Shown here piece by piece: positions 47,066 through 57,377 of a stretch of 64,000 bases of DNA. The stretch's first letter is position 1. Each line of letters begins with the position of its first letter. The notes below the pieces were generated by a model that was not told where the DNA came from, did not search any database, and worked only from the letters and a program-made list of their open reading frames with translations. The position numbers and the translations under genes are program-made. Source of the DNA: Rutstroemia sp. NJR-2017a BVV2 (Eukaryota; Ascomycota; Leotiomycetes; Helotiales; Rutstroemiaceae); NCBI GenBank assembly GCA_002946415.1, contig NJPS01000079.1, positions 620,001-684,000 of the forward strand, read 5' to 3'.

Positions 47066-48640
47066 ATGAACTCCTCAAGAATACTTGTTAGTACCTATAA
47101 TAGCCATCTGCTTCTGAGTGCACTGACCCTTGCTGTTAATACTTAGGATGTGACTTCACTGTTCGCATGTTCAAGCTGGCTGCTAATCCACCGTACGCTG
47201 CTCAATCGCGGGTTTGTCCTACGCCGTAAGGGCCTGTCGACCGACACCATTGTAAGCCTATTGATTGGCCTCACATCGAGCATTTGGTCGGTAGCAATCA
47301 TATGGCATATCAGATGTGTTGCAAGAGAAAGTCATCAGGAATCATGGGACCTAAAAAGTATACTCGGGTTGGTAGCGCAGCTGGCTCAAGGACCGCTTTT
47401 CGTGCAGGTATTCTTTTGCTTCTGGATAGTCAGCTGGCTCGACGGACTACGCGCTGAAAGTTCTGGGAGCAGGAAACCTCATCTCTGGTCCCTGCAAGGT
47501 CTGAATGGGCCGTTCGACTGGCCTACCGGAGTGCATTCGGGCTTTTACTGGGGATTGAATATAGCGATTTGCCTAGTTGTCACAGTCCCGTCTATGGCGG
47601 CCCTCGTCGTTGGTAATCCACTAATAGGAACACTAAATCTTCTTGGTATCCTTCTTTTCTTGTTAGATGGAACGGCCAGAAACCCTTACGTTCATGCAGC
47701 CCATCGATATGCAGACGATAGACAACGCATTGCACTTCCAACAAGTCACCATGAAGGCACACTCTATGTACTTCCAAGTAGTGGCTTGGGCATTGACGCG
47801 GTGTGGTCCCCTAAGGTGGCAAACGAGCATGTTGAAGCCGACGGCGAAATGATGACTCTCTTTCAGCACATGCGGTCGGAGCGATGGTCCTTGGCAGAAC
47901 CACTTGAGCGAGTGAGAGCTACGCTAACACAGTATCAGCAGCGAGTGATAATATCGCCTGCTCAGATTCAGAGGCTCGCCTCGTGGATATATCTAGATAA
48001 GTCAACCGCAGACGTCAGCTCTCGCAGAATCGAGTGTCAGAGGGCAGCAGGCGTTCATCTCATTGGACGGGATCTTATGTACGCTCTGTGCCATGCTGAG
48101 TATCTTGTTTTCATGGGAAGAACATATTTATCGCAAGCTATGCAGAGGCAAGTAGGAAATCTGCGACTTATGAGTCGAAGTGGGGCTTCCTTAGACGGCT
48201 CCGAGCAGCCAAAAGTTGTTGGCTTCAAATCCGGTTTTGAAGGCTACAAAGAAGCTGCTGAGTACATTTACGCAATTTTCAATACTGAGGTTGATCAATC
48301 GGCTCTCAACTTCAAAGGCACAAATCCACCCTCATACTCTATGGCTCTGTCGAAAACTCCATCTAGCATAGATGAGTATGTTGCAGAGCTTTGGGATGTA
48401 AGCTGCGCACATAGCGAGTCATTGTTCACAGCACTCTACATTTTCACCACTGTCTGGTTTGTGGAACTTGGAAATGTCAACGGCTTTCACATCTTTCCTT
48501 TGAGGTGCCGCACTCGAGACGGAGATTTGGTCAGCCAGCAGATTGTCTGGAGACAGGCATGGTATTCGGTGATAACGGCACAGCTGATCGCAGCCTCATC
48601 AACTATGTTTGGACTATTTGTGCTTGGTTTTCTACAATAA
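47066..48640 (+). CDS. Fungal polytopic membrane protein of unknown function
   Basis: The model uses a 21-nt exon 1 (47066-47086, MNSSRIL) and exon 2 47147-48640, 504 residues. The exon 2 frame has no ATG at its start (only GTG at 47150), and a GTTAGT donor with an ACTTAG acceptor joins it in frame. The start is therefore tentative. About six hydrophobic segments are visible: two near 35-60 and 75-105, two near 135-180 (GFYWGLNIAICLVVTVPSMA and a Leu-rich one), and two at the end (LFTALYIFTTVWFV and the terminal LIAASSTMFGLFVLGFLQ). A soluble loop of about 250 residues lies between. No catalytic motif or family is recognised. It converges on the neighbouring ankyrin-module gene with only 122 bp between stops. 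Confidence 0.7.
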
Positions 48641-48762
48641 GGTGCTTTTGCCTTCTATGATATTAAATACCTTCTTCATTCAGTATTAGAACGGAGGCGA
48701 GAAACGTGTCAAACGGCCTTTTATCTCCAGCCGACGTCTATCGGAAGGCAATTCAAGTAGTA

Positions 48763-50280
48763 CTAAGAACCAAACACAACAGGTTCATCGATGACCCGAG
48801 TTTCCTCACCCGTGATGCGATATGTTTTCAAGACATCAGGCCCATGGATATTGTATGACCTGACGATCAATTCACGGCCATCTAGGCGATACACGTAACC
48901 CTATATTGAGTTTAGGCTTCATCATGATTGGGCGCAATAGCAGCATGTAACCTACAGCAGGAAAATATTTATAACTTTTGACCGGAAACCACATTTGCGG
49001 CAGTTCCAGCTCAGTCAAAACCTCGAGCACGGGTAGGTAGATGTGTTTCAATCCGGCGTGGTCTTCCAAGTCGGACTCGATCAACTTGTGGAACTGTTGT
49101 TCTAAATGGTTTAATATTCTAGCCGGCACGGGTTGCCTAATGACGGGGGCTAGAATCGGGTATAAAGACTCGTAGCCCAGGTCCTGGGCGACTTCGAGCG
49201 GGGTCATGTCTTGATGCGATAGTTCGTCTGTCCATCGCGTTCGTGCAGTCCCTAGAATGAGCACGTCAGTATCTTATCTCTAATGTTCTTCGGGGAAGAA
49301 AGTTACTAAATGCTCCAGCCTGGATCATCTGTTCTATCAGTCCGATAGTGTCTTTGTTGTCGGCATGATTGTACACTGCCTGATGAAGCGGGGTCCAATA
49401 TGACATTTTGTCAGCCTGGTTTAGAGGCTCTGTGTGCATAAAATTGTCAGCATCGGCCCTATGGCACATGGTACATGATGGGGCGACGTTACTAAGACGA
49501 ATAGCGTTGATCCACGACTCGTCGTACTGTTCCTTGCCAATTCTGAGCGCCGGCCAAAACACCTCCCAATTGCCCCAGTACGCAGCGTCAGAGAGCATTT
49601 CTCTTGAGGAGTTATAATGCTCCGAATGGCCCTCGTAGATCAAATGGCCAAGCCATGTCCGGAGGGGTTCATATTTGTTCGAATTTGGGGCTTGGGCTTG
49701 AAGAGACTCGTCGACAAGCGTAAGCTTGTCAAAGGCTTCAACTGCCTCGGCTTTACTCACTGCAATTTCTGTCATCTCATTGATTCGTTTCTCGGTCTTG
49801 ATGGAGGAGTTGCTCCTACAATTAGCTTTGGGATCTATAGCTATAGATGCCCCTGATGACTTACACCCCAATAAATACCAGAACATTCAGAATATCCGCC
49901 TCTTGCGTGCGAAGTTTCCCCACCATTTCCCTAGCCTTACTCCGATACTGAAGCCACTGCGCACCTGCCAGCAGGCTAGACGTGAGATGCGTGCTTGCAA
50001 TTCTATCTGCCAGCAATTCCAACTCTTTCATCGTTTGTCGCAACGCTCTATCATCCAATGCGATTCCCATATCTCGATGCGGGGTGTTGGGCAGTTCTCG
50101 AAGCAGCGTTCGCAGCAGTTCGAGGATGTTTCTCGTACGTTCGGTCCGGCTGAGCAATTCCAGGAGGTCTTGTCGTACTTTTTTGATCGTTTCGACGGCT
50201 TTTTTGATGCGTAGGATGGCGTGCACGCAGATTACTGTGAGCTCGATTGCGAGGGAACCGGCGGATACGGGGTCTATCAT
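48763..50280 (-). CDS. Protein with NLR-type fungal N-terminal domain and ankyrin-like C-terminal module
   Basis: Exons 49865-50280, 49307-49815, 48956-49251 and 48763-48900 encode 452 residues; introns are 49-56 bp and all phases close. Residues 1-135 (MIDPVSAGSLAIELTVIC, then amphipathic helices rich in Arg/Leu/Glu) resemble the N-terminal helical domain of fungal STAND/NLR and HeLo-like proteins. Residues about 210-452 form a module shared with the divergent ADP-ribosyltransferase gene: SDAAYWGNW, YWTPLHQAVYNHADN (ankyrin-like), MTPLEVAQDLGYESLYPIL, then PVIRQPVPARILNHLEQQF and LPQMWFPV. No NACHT or NB-ARC domain is present, so it would be a truncated or minimal receptor or a partner protein. 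Function is unknown, and the pairing with the next gene is the main clue. Confidence 0.8.
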
Positions 50281-50836
50281 CTTGGGGAATGGAAGGGATG
50301 ATTGCGGATATCAAGTTTGGTCAACACGATGGGCAAGGCTCTATCATTGCAAGCAAACATGGCGTGGGTACCAAGGCATATATCAGTGAGAAGGCTACAA
50401 GAAAAACAAAGCGGTATACCGTCTCGGCAGCCTAGAATGCCGTCTCTACTTGAGGGAATTTCCACTCCAATCAGCGTCGTAATATTGGACAGCCCTACAA
50501 AAATATCTCCAAGACTCCAGGTTGAGTGCACGTGGCTGAGTGGCACGTCTGACTTTCAGCTTGGCTGAATAATGTGTTGGACTGGTGTAACAATACATCG
50601 GTTTTGATTCGTTTCTTGGCACACGGAATGTCATTCGATTATACCAGATGAGTTATTTAGGCGGCGCTCAAGCAATCTGGTACCGGCCAGTTACATTCCC
50701 GAGATACATGGACTGTTTTAAGTGGTGAGGGGGATGGCTTAATCTTCAGGTTCTTAAAGGTTAGTTGGCGATATCGGTGCAAATGCGCTTGATCACTTCT
50801 TCAATCTATCCTATCATCAATGACAGATAGTTGAAC
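50281..50836. promoter_or_regulatory. Divergent promoter between ankyrin-module gene and ADP-ribosyltransferase-like gene
   Basis: 556 bp separate the two ATGs. I see no repeat or known operator. The head-to-head arrangement of two genes sharing a domain suggests coordinated expression, which is inferred only. Confidence 0.5.
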
Positions 50837-53199
50837 ATGGCAGCAGACGAGCGTTTCTTTGGACCCGTTCTAAGCTCCGCCGAATGCGAAGCAGTCTTCG
50901 CCGGCAGCGACGAAGCAAAGCGAATGGGACTGATCCGAAAGCACATCTTCGACGTCCGCTCTAAATGGAGCAATGAAGAAGAGTACGAGAAACTGCGCTT
51001 GATCTTAACAGAGCACATAAAGCCAGAGCGGCAACCGCGTAGTCTTCGCGAGCATATCAGACGCCTGCTTGAAGGATTCAAAGACTATGCCGATACGGAC
51101 TTTTCTCGATCAGCGAAGGCTGCTCCGGAGCAGTATACAGCGCTAGAATTGTATTGCTCTGGTATTGGCTATCGATATATATATTCGCTGATATCTCGAG
51201 CTCTTCGAATCGAAGACGCGACGCCGGAGCTGGTGATCACAGCTGTGACGTTGGTGGAATTCCTCACCATCGATCTATACAATCTCCGACTTTCCAACCT
51301 GGGTGAACCAACCTACTCAAACTACCAAGGTATAACCTACCGCGGCCTCCGCGTGACCGCCAAAGCCGTCGAAAACTACCGCAACGTCGCTCTCCACCCG
51401 GACCTCACCAAACGCAACTTCGCCATCCCTCTGGGCCTAACGTCCAGCACCACCGACGCCAAAATCATGCAAGAATTCTCAAAACTCACAGACGAGCACC
51501 CAGACCTGCATACCATGCACTGGACCATCCACGTGCACGGAATTGACCCTGATCTGCTCGCCGAGTACTCCCGCAAGTACCCCGACAGCATCGTGACTTC
51601 GATCTGCGCGATGCCAGTAGCGCGTCTCTCGCCTTTTAGCGAAAAGGAGATTCTCCTCCGGGGCGCATTTTTCCACGCCATTAGCATGGAGTCTGAAGTT
51701 GTGGATGGGAAAGAGATACATAGACTGGTGCTTGTGATGATCAATGCGAATCGTGACCATACGACTGAACTTGGGTCGAATGATGGGGAGAAGAAAATCC
51801 AGAGAGAAGCGTTTAATCGGATTGTCATGGCGTCGAAATACGAAGTCTGTGCTTCGCTTGCAGCTGAGTACGAAGCTGCGGATGGGGAGCGGTATAAAGC
51901 ACTACAGTTGGCGAAACTCGATGAGATTAGAAGAATAGATGGTGTGCATGTTGTGCGTAATACGGATTTAGTCAATGCTCGTTCGAGGGAGAAACCGATA
52001 TGGCTAGGCGGCTCATTGTTTAGCAGTTATCCGCGACATTATGCGGATTTACGGCGGCAGTGGCAAGACGCGATTTTGCAAAGTAAGTGGGCGGAAGCAG
52101 AAAAGTTGTTGGAGAGAGAATACGATTGGCGGCGATGTGATTGGTATAATGTTGCGAAATTAAGCGGTTAGTACTCCTATTTCATTTCCCTCCGCCACTC
52201 CAACCTGTCTAAATCTAAACCTTCCAAGCTAAGTTTTCTCTAATACCCGTTCAATTCACTTTCTTTTTCGTGTTCTGTTGCTTATTATCAACGTAGATGG
52301 CAAAACTCCACCAGCTCGCGAGGGCTACACTTTGCTGCATGAACTTTCCACCCAATCACCACCAAATCAGACGGATGAACTGGAAACGAGTGCATGGAAT
52401 CGCCTAACAAGCACTCTCGACGATCCTCAAATCTGGAGTAAGCATCCCATCCCATCACACCACAACCCATCTCCCTCCTCCTCAAAACCAAAAACCCCAC
52501 CTAACGCCCCAATAAGAAACCCTCCGCACCTTCGACACACGCGCCAAAACCGCGCAAGAACTTGCCCAAGAACACGGCCAACATGAACTTGCCGCACGAT
52601 TAGAACCGGTGATCAGGTACCCTGTGCCGACGGGAATTCTCAAGCAACTTGAAAGTAAATTGCATACGCTGATGCGTGATGTTGCTGGGAGTTTTGTATG
52701 TACTCCTTCCCACCGTTAGCCCCTCCAACCCCTCTTCCCTTCTTTCCCATAAGATTAGAGGAGAGTACAGTACAGCGCCTCATAAACTAACAATCCCTCC
52801 CTCCACGCAGATAACAACCCACACAATCCACCTCCCTCCCCTCTCCATCCTAACCGAGATGGAGAAACCGGAATTGTGGATCCCGATTCCGTTTATGTAT
52901 GGGGTATGTAATCTCATCTCCTATCCCCTTACTAACACCCCCCCAACTTTCCTCAAATCTCCCATCTCCTCCTCCCCTATCTCCCATCCTATCCCCTCTC
53001 CCCTCTCCCCTCTCCCCTCTCCCCTCTTCCATCTCCCATCCCAATCTCAAATCTTAGCTAACTAGTATACTAACATGACACCCCATCTCAGGGTTTCGCC
53101 CTCGAGCTTCAAGACCTAAACTTACACGTTACGATTTTCGAGACGGTGACGGGACACGTGAGACCCAAGGAGACGAGGGTGGTTTTAAGTGCTGGGTAG
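50837..53199 (+). CDS. Predicted R-S-E class mono-ADP-ribosyltransferase with ankyrin-like C-terminal module
   Basis: Exons 50837-52166, 52297-52437, 52517-52695, 52811-52903 and 53092-53199 encode 616 residues; a TTG two codons upstream was ignored. Residues about 90-290 fit an arginine-type ART fold in order: YTALELYCSGIGYRYIYSLI (leading helices), Arg169 in YRGLR, the STS-like TSST (202-205), and the ExE pair Glu269-Lys-Glu271 in PFSEKEILLRG. These are the three catalytic elements of ARTs that use NAD+ to modify protein arginine, so activity is plausible but untested. The C-terminal module (about 405-616) matches the neighbouring minus-strand protein (for example PVIRYPVPTGILKQLE and LPPLSILTEMEKPELWIPI). 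No signal peptide or membrane segment is seen, so the product is likely intracellular. Intron 4 (52904-53091) is long and C/T-rich. Confidence 0.78.
52995..53033. repeat. CTCTCCC-type heptamer repeat in intron 4 of the ADP-ribosyltransferase-like gene
   Basis: About five tandem copies of the CCCCTCT heptamer inside intron 4 (52904-53091). It explains the unusual length of that intron and does not affect the coding frame. Confidence 0.8.
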
Positions 53200-54086
53200 G
53201 GGTATATGGGGTAAGGTATAAAGGGGGGGGGGGAGGGTAAGGGGAGGTTGTGAGGTGCTGGAGAGAGAGAGAGCGCGAGAGCAAGAGAGTAAGAGTACAC
53301 TGGATGGAATAGGTTTAGTTAGGTTATCGACTTTTATATAGGATATTCGGTCGTATCTGTATACCTTCGAGCAGGCATTTTTCCCTACAACCACTCTAAT
53401 CTATCCCAGCTACCTCACCTCCCCTCTCCGGCGCAGAAATCACAGACCCACAACAATACTTTAAAGACAGTTGGACAATGAAAACAGGTTAATATTTTAG
53501 ACTATCTGGGTTATCTATATGATGATAAATAACCAGGTAAAATATATTATCCCAAATCGCCCTGTTTTTCCTACTCCGAAGAGTACCCTCACCATCCCCA
53601 ACCTATCCATCCATCCCAAAAATCTCCTCCCACACAACCTTACCCCGACAAGTCTCTAGAATTCTTACCTCGACTTGATATATACCCATCCCCCGCTTCC
53701 ATTCTATCCCATCTCTATTATACCAGTATCCTTATCCGTATCTGAGTATGAAACAAAAAAGTCATTCTATCAATCCATACCCACATCTACTTCTACCTCT
53801 ACATCATTGTCTTTCACTACCCCATCACACCCCATATATGTAATAAGTTCAAAACAACACCAACAAACCAAACCACATGTTAGAGATGAAGATAGTGAGA
53901 ATTATAAATCCCCAGACATCCATCGAGTCATTCAAACACCCCCCCACACCCCCCGCTCCTACAATACAATGAACCGCAGAGAAAGGCAGACCATGAAAAC
54001 ACTTAATTACATATAGACACACAATACTCTCTCTCCCTATCTCTGCCTCCTCAATATCGACTTCAACTTCATCTTCATCTTCAATA

Positions 54087-54217
54087 AACTCACAACTCAC
54101 AACTGAGAACTGACAACTGAGAACTGAGAACTGAGAACTGAGAACTGAGAACTGAGAACTGAGAACTGAGAACTGAGAACTGAGAACTGAGAACTGAGAA
54201 CTGAGAACTGAGAACTG
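54087..54217. repeat. AACTGAG heptamer microsatellite, ~18 copies
   Basis: A tandem 7-bp array. The left end has variant units (AACTCAC twice, AACTGAC), while the rightmost roughly 14 copies are identical, indicating recent expansion. The unit is not the fungal telomere repeat (TTAGGG). It lies between convergent genes. Confidence 0.95.
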
Positions 54218-54790
54218 TCATAAAAAGAATTTGTCTACCAACTTAGCTACTCAGTTATCTATGCATGTATGTATGTATCTATCTCAACCCATTCATCTCT
54301 CCCTCGCTCCCTCCCTCCCAAAGCAAGCAAGCCCGCCCGAACTCAAACCCAGCAATACCAGCCCCGCCCCGCTCCGCCCAGCCCAGCAAGGAAACAAACA
54401 AACCCATCCCATCATAGAATGCAATAGTAATTCCATCACCATCACCATCGCCAGTACCAACACCAGAATTCGTACCCTTTTAATTCCCAACCCGTCCCAA
54501 CCCGCCCCAACCTATCCATACACCCCCCAACCCAGCCCAGCCCAACCCGTCCCTCCCTGCTCTCCCCCCTCCCTCTATCTTTCCCTTTCCCCCTCCAAAT
54601 ATTAGAATACAATAAAACAAAACATAACAGAATAGAATAAACCGGAACAGGATAGAACAGGCTAGTAACAAGCGAAGCAGCATCAAGAGAAAGAAAGAGA
54701 AAGGGGAATAGAATAGAAAGTAAAACGCCAATACCAAAACGCAATACTCTACTCCACCGACACACAAGCACTATGAATGCCAAAATAATA

Positions 54791-54820
54791 CAAGCAAGCA
54801 AGCAAGCAAGCAAGCAAGCC
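54791..54820. repeat. AAGC tetranucleotide microsatellite
   Basis: About seven tandem CAAG/AAGC units in the 3' flank of the RGS-LOV gene. Nothing suggests function. Confidence 0.85.
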
Positions 54821-54980
54821 TAAGAAGAATAAAGTTCAACAACTGACAAAATAGAAGATTCGCTGCAAAGAAACCAGCAATCTCATTCCATGCATTAAGA
54901 ATAGTAAAATCTTCCTCTTCATCTCCACTTATCTTTAAGCGGGAAAACCCAAGCAAACCCCCCGACTCCCACCACATCAA

Positions 54981-57377
54981 TCAATCAATCCTCAACGTAT
55001 ACGGACTCCCACTCCTCTCACTCTCATTCCAACTCCTCATACTCCTCGGCGTCCCCGGTGGTTCCCTCACCGACTTCCCCCCATTCGAAATCGCAAAATC
55101 TCTCAAACTCCCCGCCGCACTATCCGCCTTCGCACCCGAGCCCGACCCCACAAACGGGATGCTGCGACCAAATCTCGGATCTACAGGCGGCGCTTGTCGG
55201 AAGCGTTTCGAGCTCGGCTGCGAACGCTCGTCGTCAACGATGACGATCATCCAGACGCCGACGGCGCCGTTGCTGCCGATCAGAGGCGTGCAGTGGATCC
55301 AGCGCGAGCGGCCTTCCACGTCGTCTTTGGTGACCCAGCGGACTTTGGCGGTGACGCCGCGGCCGTCGGCGAGAGCTTGGGTGAGTTCTTCGCGGACGCG
55401 GTTTGAGCCGCCGATTTTGGACATGAAGGGACTCTGGAGGATGCCGGGGACGCGAAGGGTGGGACTTGCGAAGAGAACTCTCAGGCTTGGGTAGGGTCTG
55501 ACGAGGAGATAGTTCTCGTAAATCCCGCTGAGTTTTCCACTGATGCGACCCGATCCAGAGTTTTCTTTGCTTCCATCGGGACTTGTGCTTGTAATGTGTA
55601 GTCGAGGTTTAGGCCAGTTACCCTTGGTGTAGCCACTTTCTTGATGATCATCCTCACGCTCCTTATGCATTCTTCCACCCCACTTCCGTACTGTTTCGAG
55701 CTCCTGCATATTCAACATCTCGCTTAATTCCTGAAACTCGTCTTTAACTGGGTGATCTGGTTCTTCGAGGCCTAGGCCGGAATTTGCAGTTCGTTCTGCT
55801 TGTGATTCGTCTGGTCGTTCCTCTGCTTCCACTAGTCGTTGGAGGGACTCGAGATCGGTGCAGTCTTTCACCAGGCCGGATATATCCACTTGCGCACCGA
55901 TGAAATATCTGATAGTACCTCTACTGTCGCATAATGGTGCACACATCAACATGTTCATGAATGGAGAACCGTCTCGTCGACTATCATCGAATCAGTAGAT
56001 GACCCTGACCAGAATGGACAGAAACTTACTAGTTGAGGAAAGTCTCGCAATGCTCTTGACCAGCTTCAACCTTCTCACGGATCCTCCTTACGCTGAAAGG
56101 ATTCGTCTTAGGTCCTTGCAAGAACCTGCAGTTCCTGCCAATAACGTAATTTATGCCATACTGCGTTGTGCGATGGAACTCTAGTCATCGTTAGTGAACT
56201 TGCACACAACCATCATCTAATGCAGTCAACATACCTTCCGAAGCAAACACAATAGGATTATCCGGCCGAGAAGGATCAGTTAGACAAAACACTTCAGCAA
56301 GACCCTCTGAAGCCTCTCTCAAGTGTGCCGGAAGACTTCCAGTCACCCGTCTCTGGATCGAAATGCTCACTGTCTGCAAAAACGTATGTGTAATGTAAGC
56401 AGGTAGGTCTTCTCGCACCAAGACATCAAAGGCCTTGTTAGCTTTCTCCTCCAACTCCGCATTAAGCGTCTTCAAGGCAGTGCTCGCAGTGAAATCGAAT
56501 CCAGGAATAGGTTCAAGGGCATTCGCGATTGCATTCGAGTATGAGATAGCTTTGAGAGCTTTGACAGCATCTAGGTAGTAGATGAGAATTGGAATCGAGG
56601 AACTTCTATATGCTCCAAGGTAGGATGTAAACCGCAGAAGCAATGCCGGATCTGCAAATATAACTCGTAAGTGCTCGGTAGAGAAGAGCTGCTCCGACCT
56701 CTTCTCGAGACAAAAACGCTTGGATGTGCCTTCTGGTGGTGCTGGTGCCACCAAGTCGAAAGATCCAGGATCCAGATCCTCCTCGTTTAGAGGCTCTAGC
56801 TGATCACCGCTGTCCTCCAATGGTCCCTTGCTCTGCAGTGCTGGTAGGGACGTTGCATTGGTCTGGTAAGAAGAAAAGGAACCAGCTCTCGACCGCGAGC
56901 GTTGCGTTGAAGGCGAAGCCGGTGATTGTGTGGAAGTTATGCTTGGTCTCGAATCACGAATGAGCGGACGCTCTTCGGCCTCCGGACGCTCTTCCTCCAT
57001 CTTGCGATGCTCTTCGTTGTTGATGCTGCTGAAAACATGGATTAGTCTTTCCATTGCAAAGGTTGTTACAAAAGAGTTTACCTTGTTCTTGCAGGATGTT
57101 GAGCCTGGACCTGTAGGATTCTTGGCAGGGAATCTGCGGACTCTGGGGAATGCGTCTTCTTCGGATCGAATCTATCCATTGAAAGTTTACTCGGTTTGTT
57201 TCCGGCCCCAGATGGCGAAGTAACAGGTCTCGTTCTGTGAAACGGTATGTCAATAACCTCGGCTCCTCCTTCTTCAACATCTGCTTCATCGATCTTCATT
57301 GGGGGCGTAAATGATGGTTTCTGGCTGTATGACTGTTGAAATCCCAATCGACGATCGGCTATACTGGGCAAATTCAT
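54981..57377 (-). CDS. LOV4: RGS-LOV blue-light photoreceptor (BcLOV4-type)
   Basis: Exons 57082-57377, 56235-57025, 56030-56180 and 54981-55980 encode 745 residues, all in phase. A disordered N terminus (1-195) leads to an RGS domain (about 200-325; FCLEKRSEQLFSTEHLRVIF) and then a LOV/PAS domain (about 335-450). The flavin-adduct motif is GRNCRFLQG (377-385) with the photoactive Cys380, completed by FLNYRRDGSPFMN across an intron and by IRYFIGAQVDISG. A further PAS-like C-terminal region (about 540-640) and a Ser/Arg-rich tail follow. In the Botrytis homologue, blue light drives binding to anionic membrane lipids, and the RGS domain would act on G-alpha. The exon 2 acceptor is a CAGCAG tandem (ends 57029 or 57026), giving one or two Ser at the junction. 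Confidence 0.93.

Larger units (their letters stand above)
53200..54980. other. 1.8-kb intergenic region rich in simple repeats
   Basis: Between the ADP-ribosyltransferase-like gene and the RGS-LOV gene, convergent. Contains a poly-G run (53222-53232), CT-rich tracts, the AACTGAG array (54087-54217) and an AAGC microsatellite (54791-54820). No gene. Confidence 0.5.
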
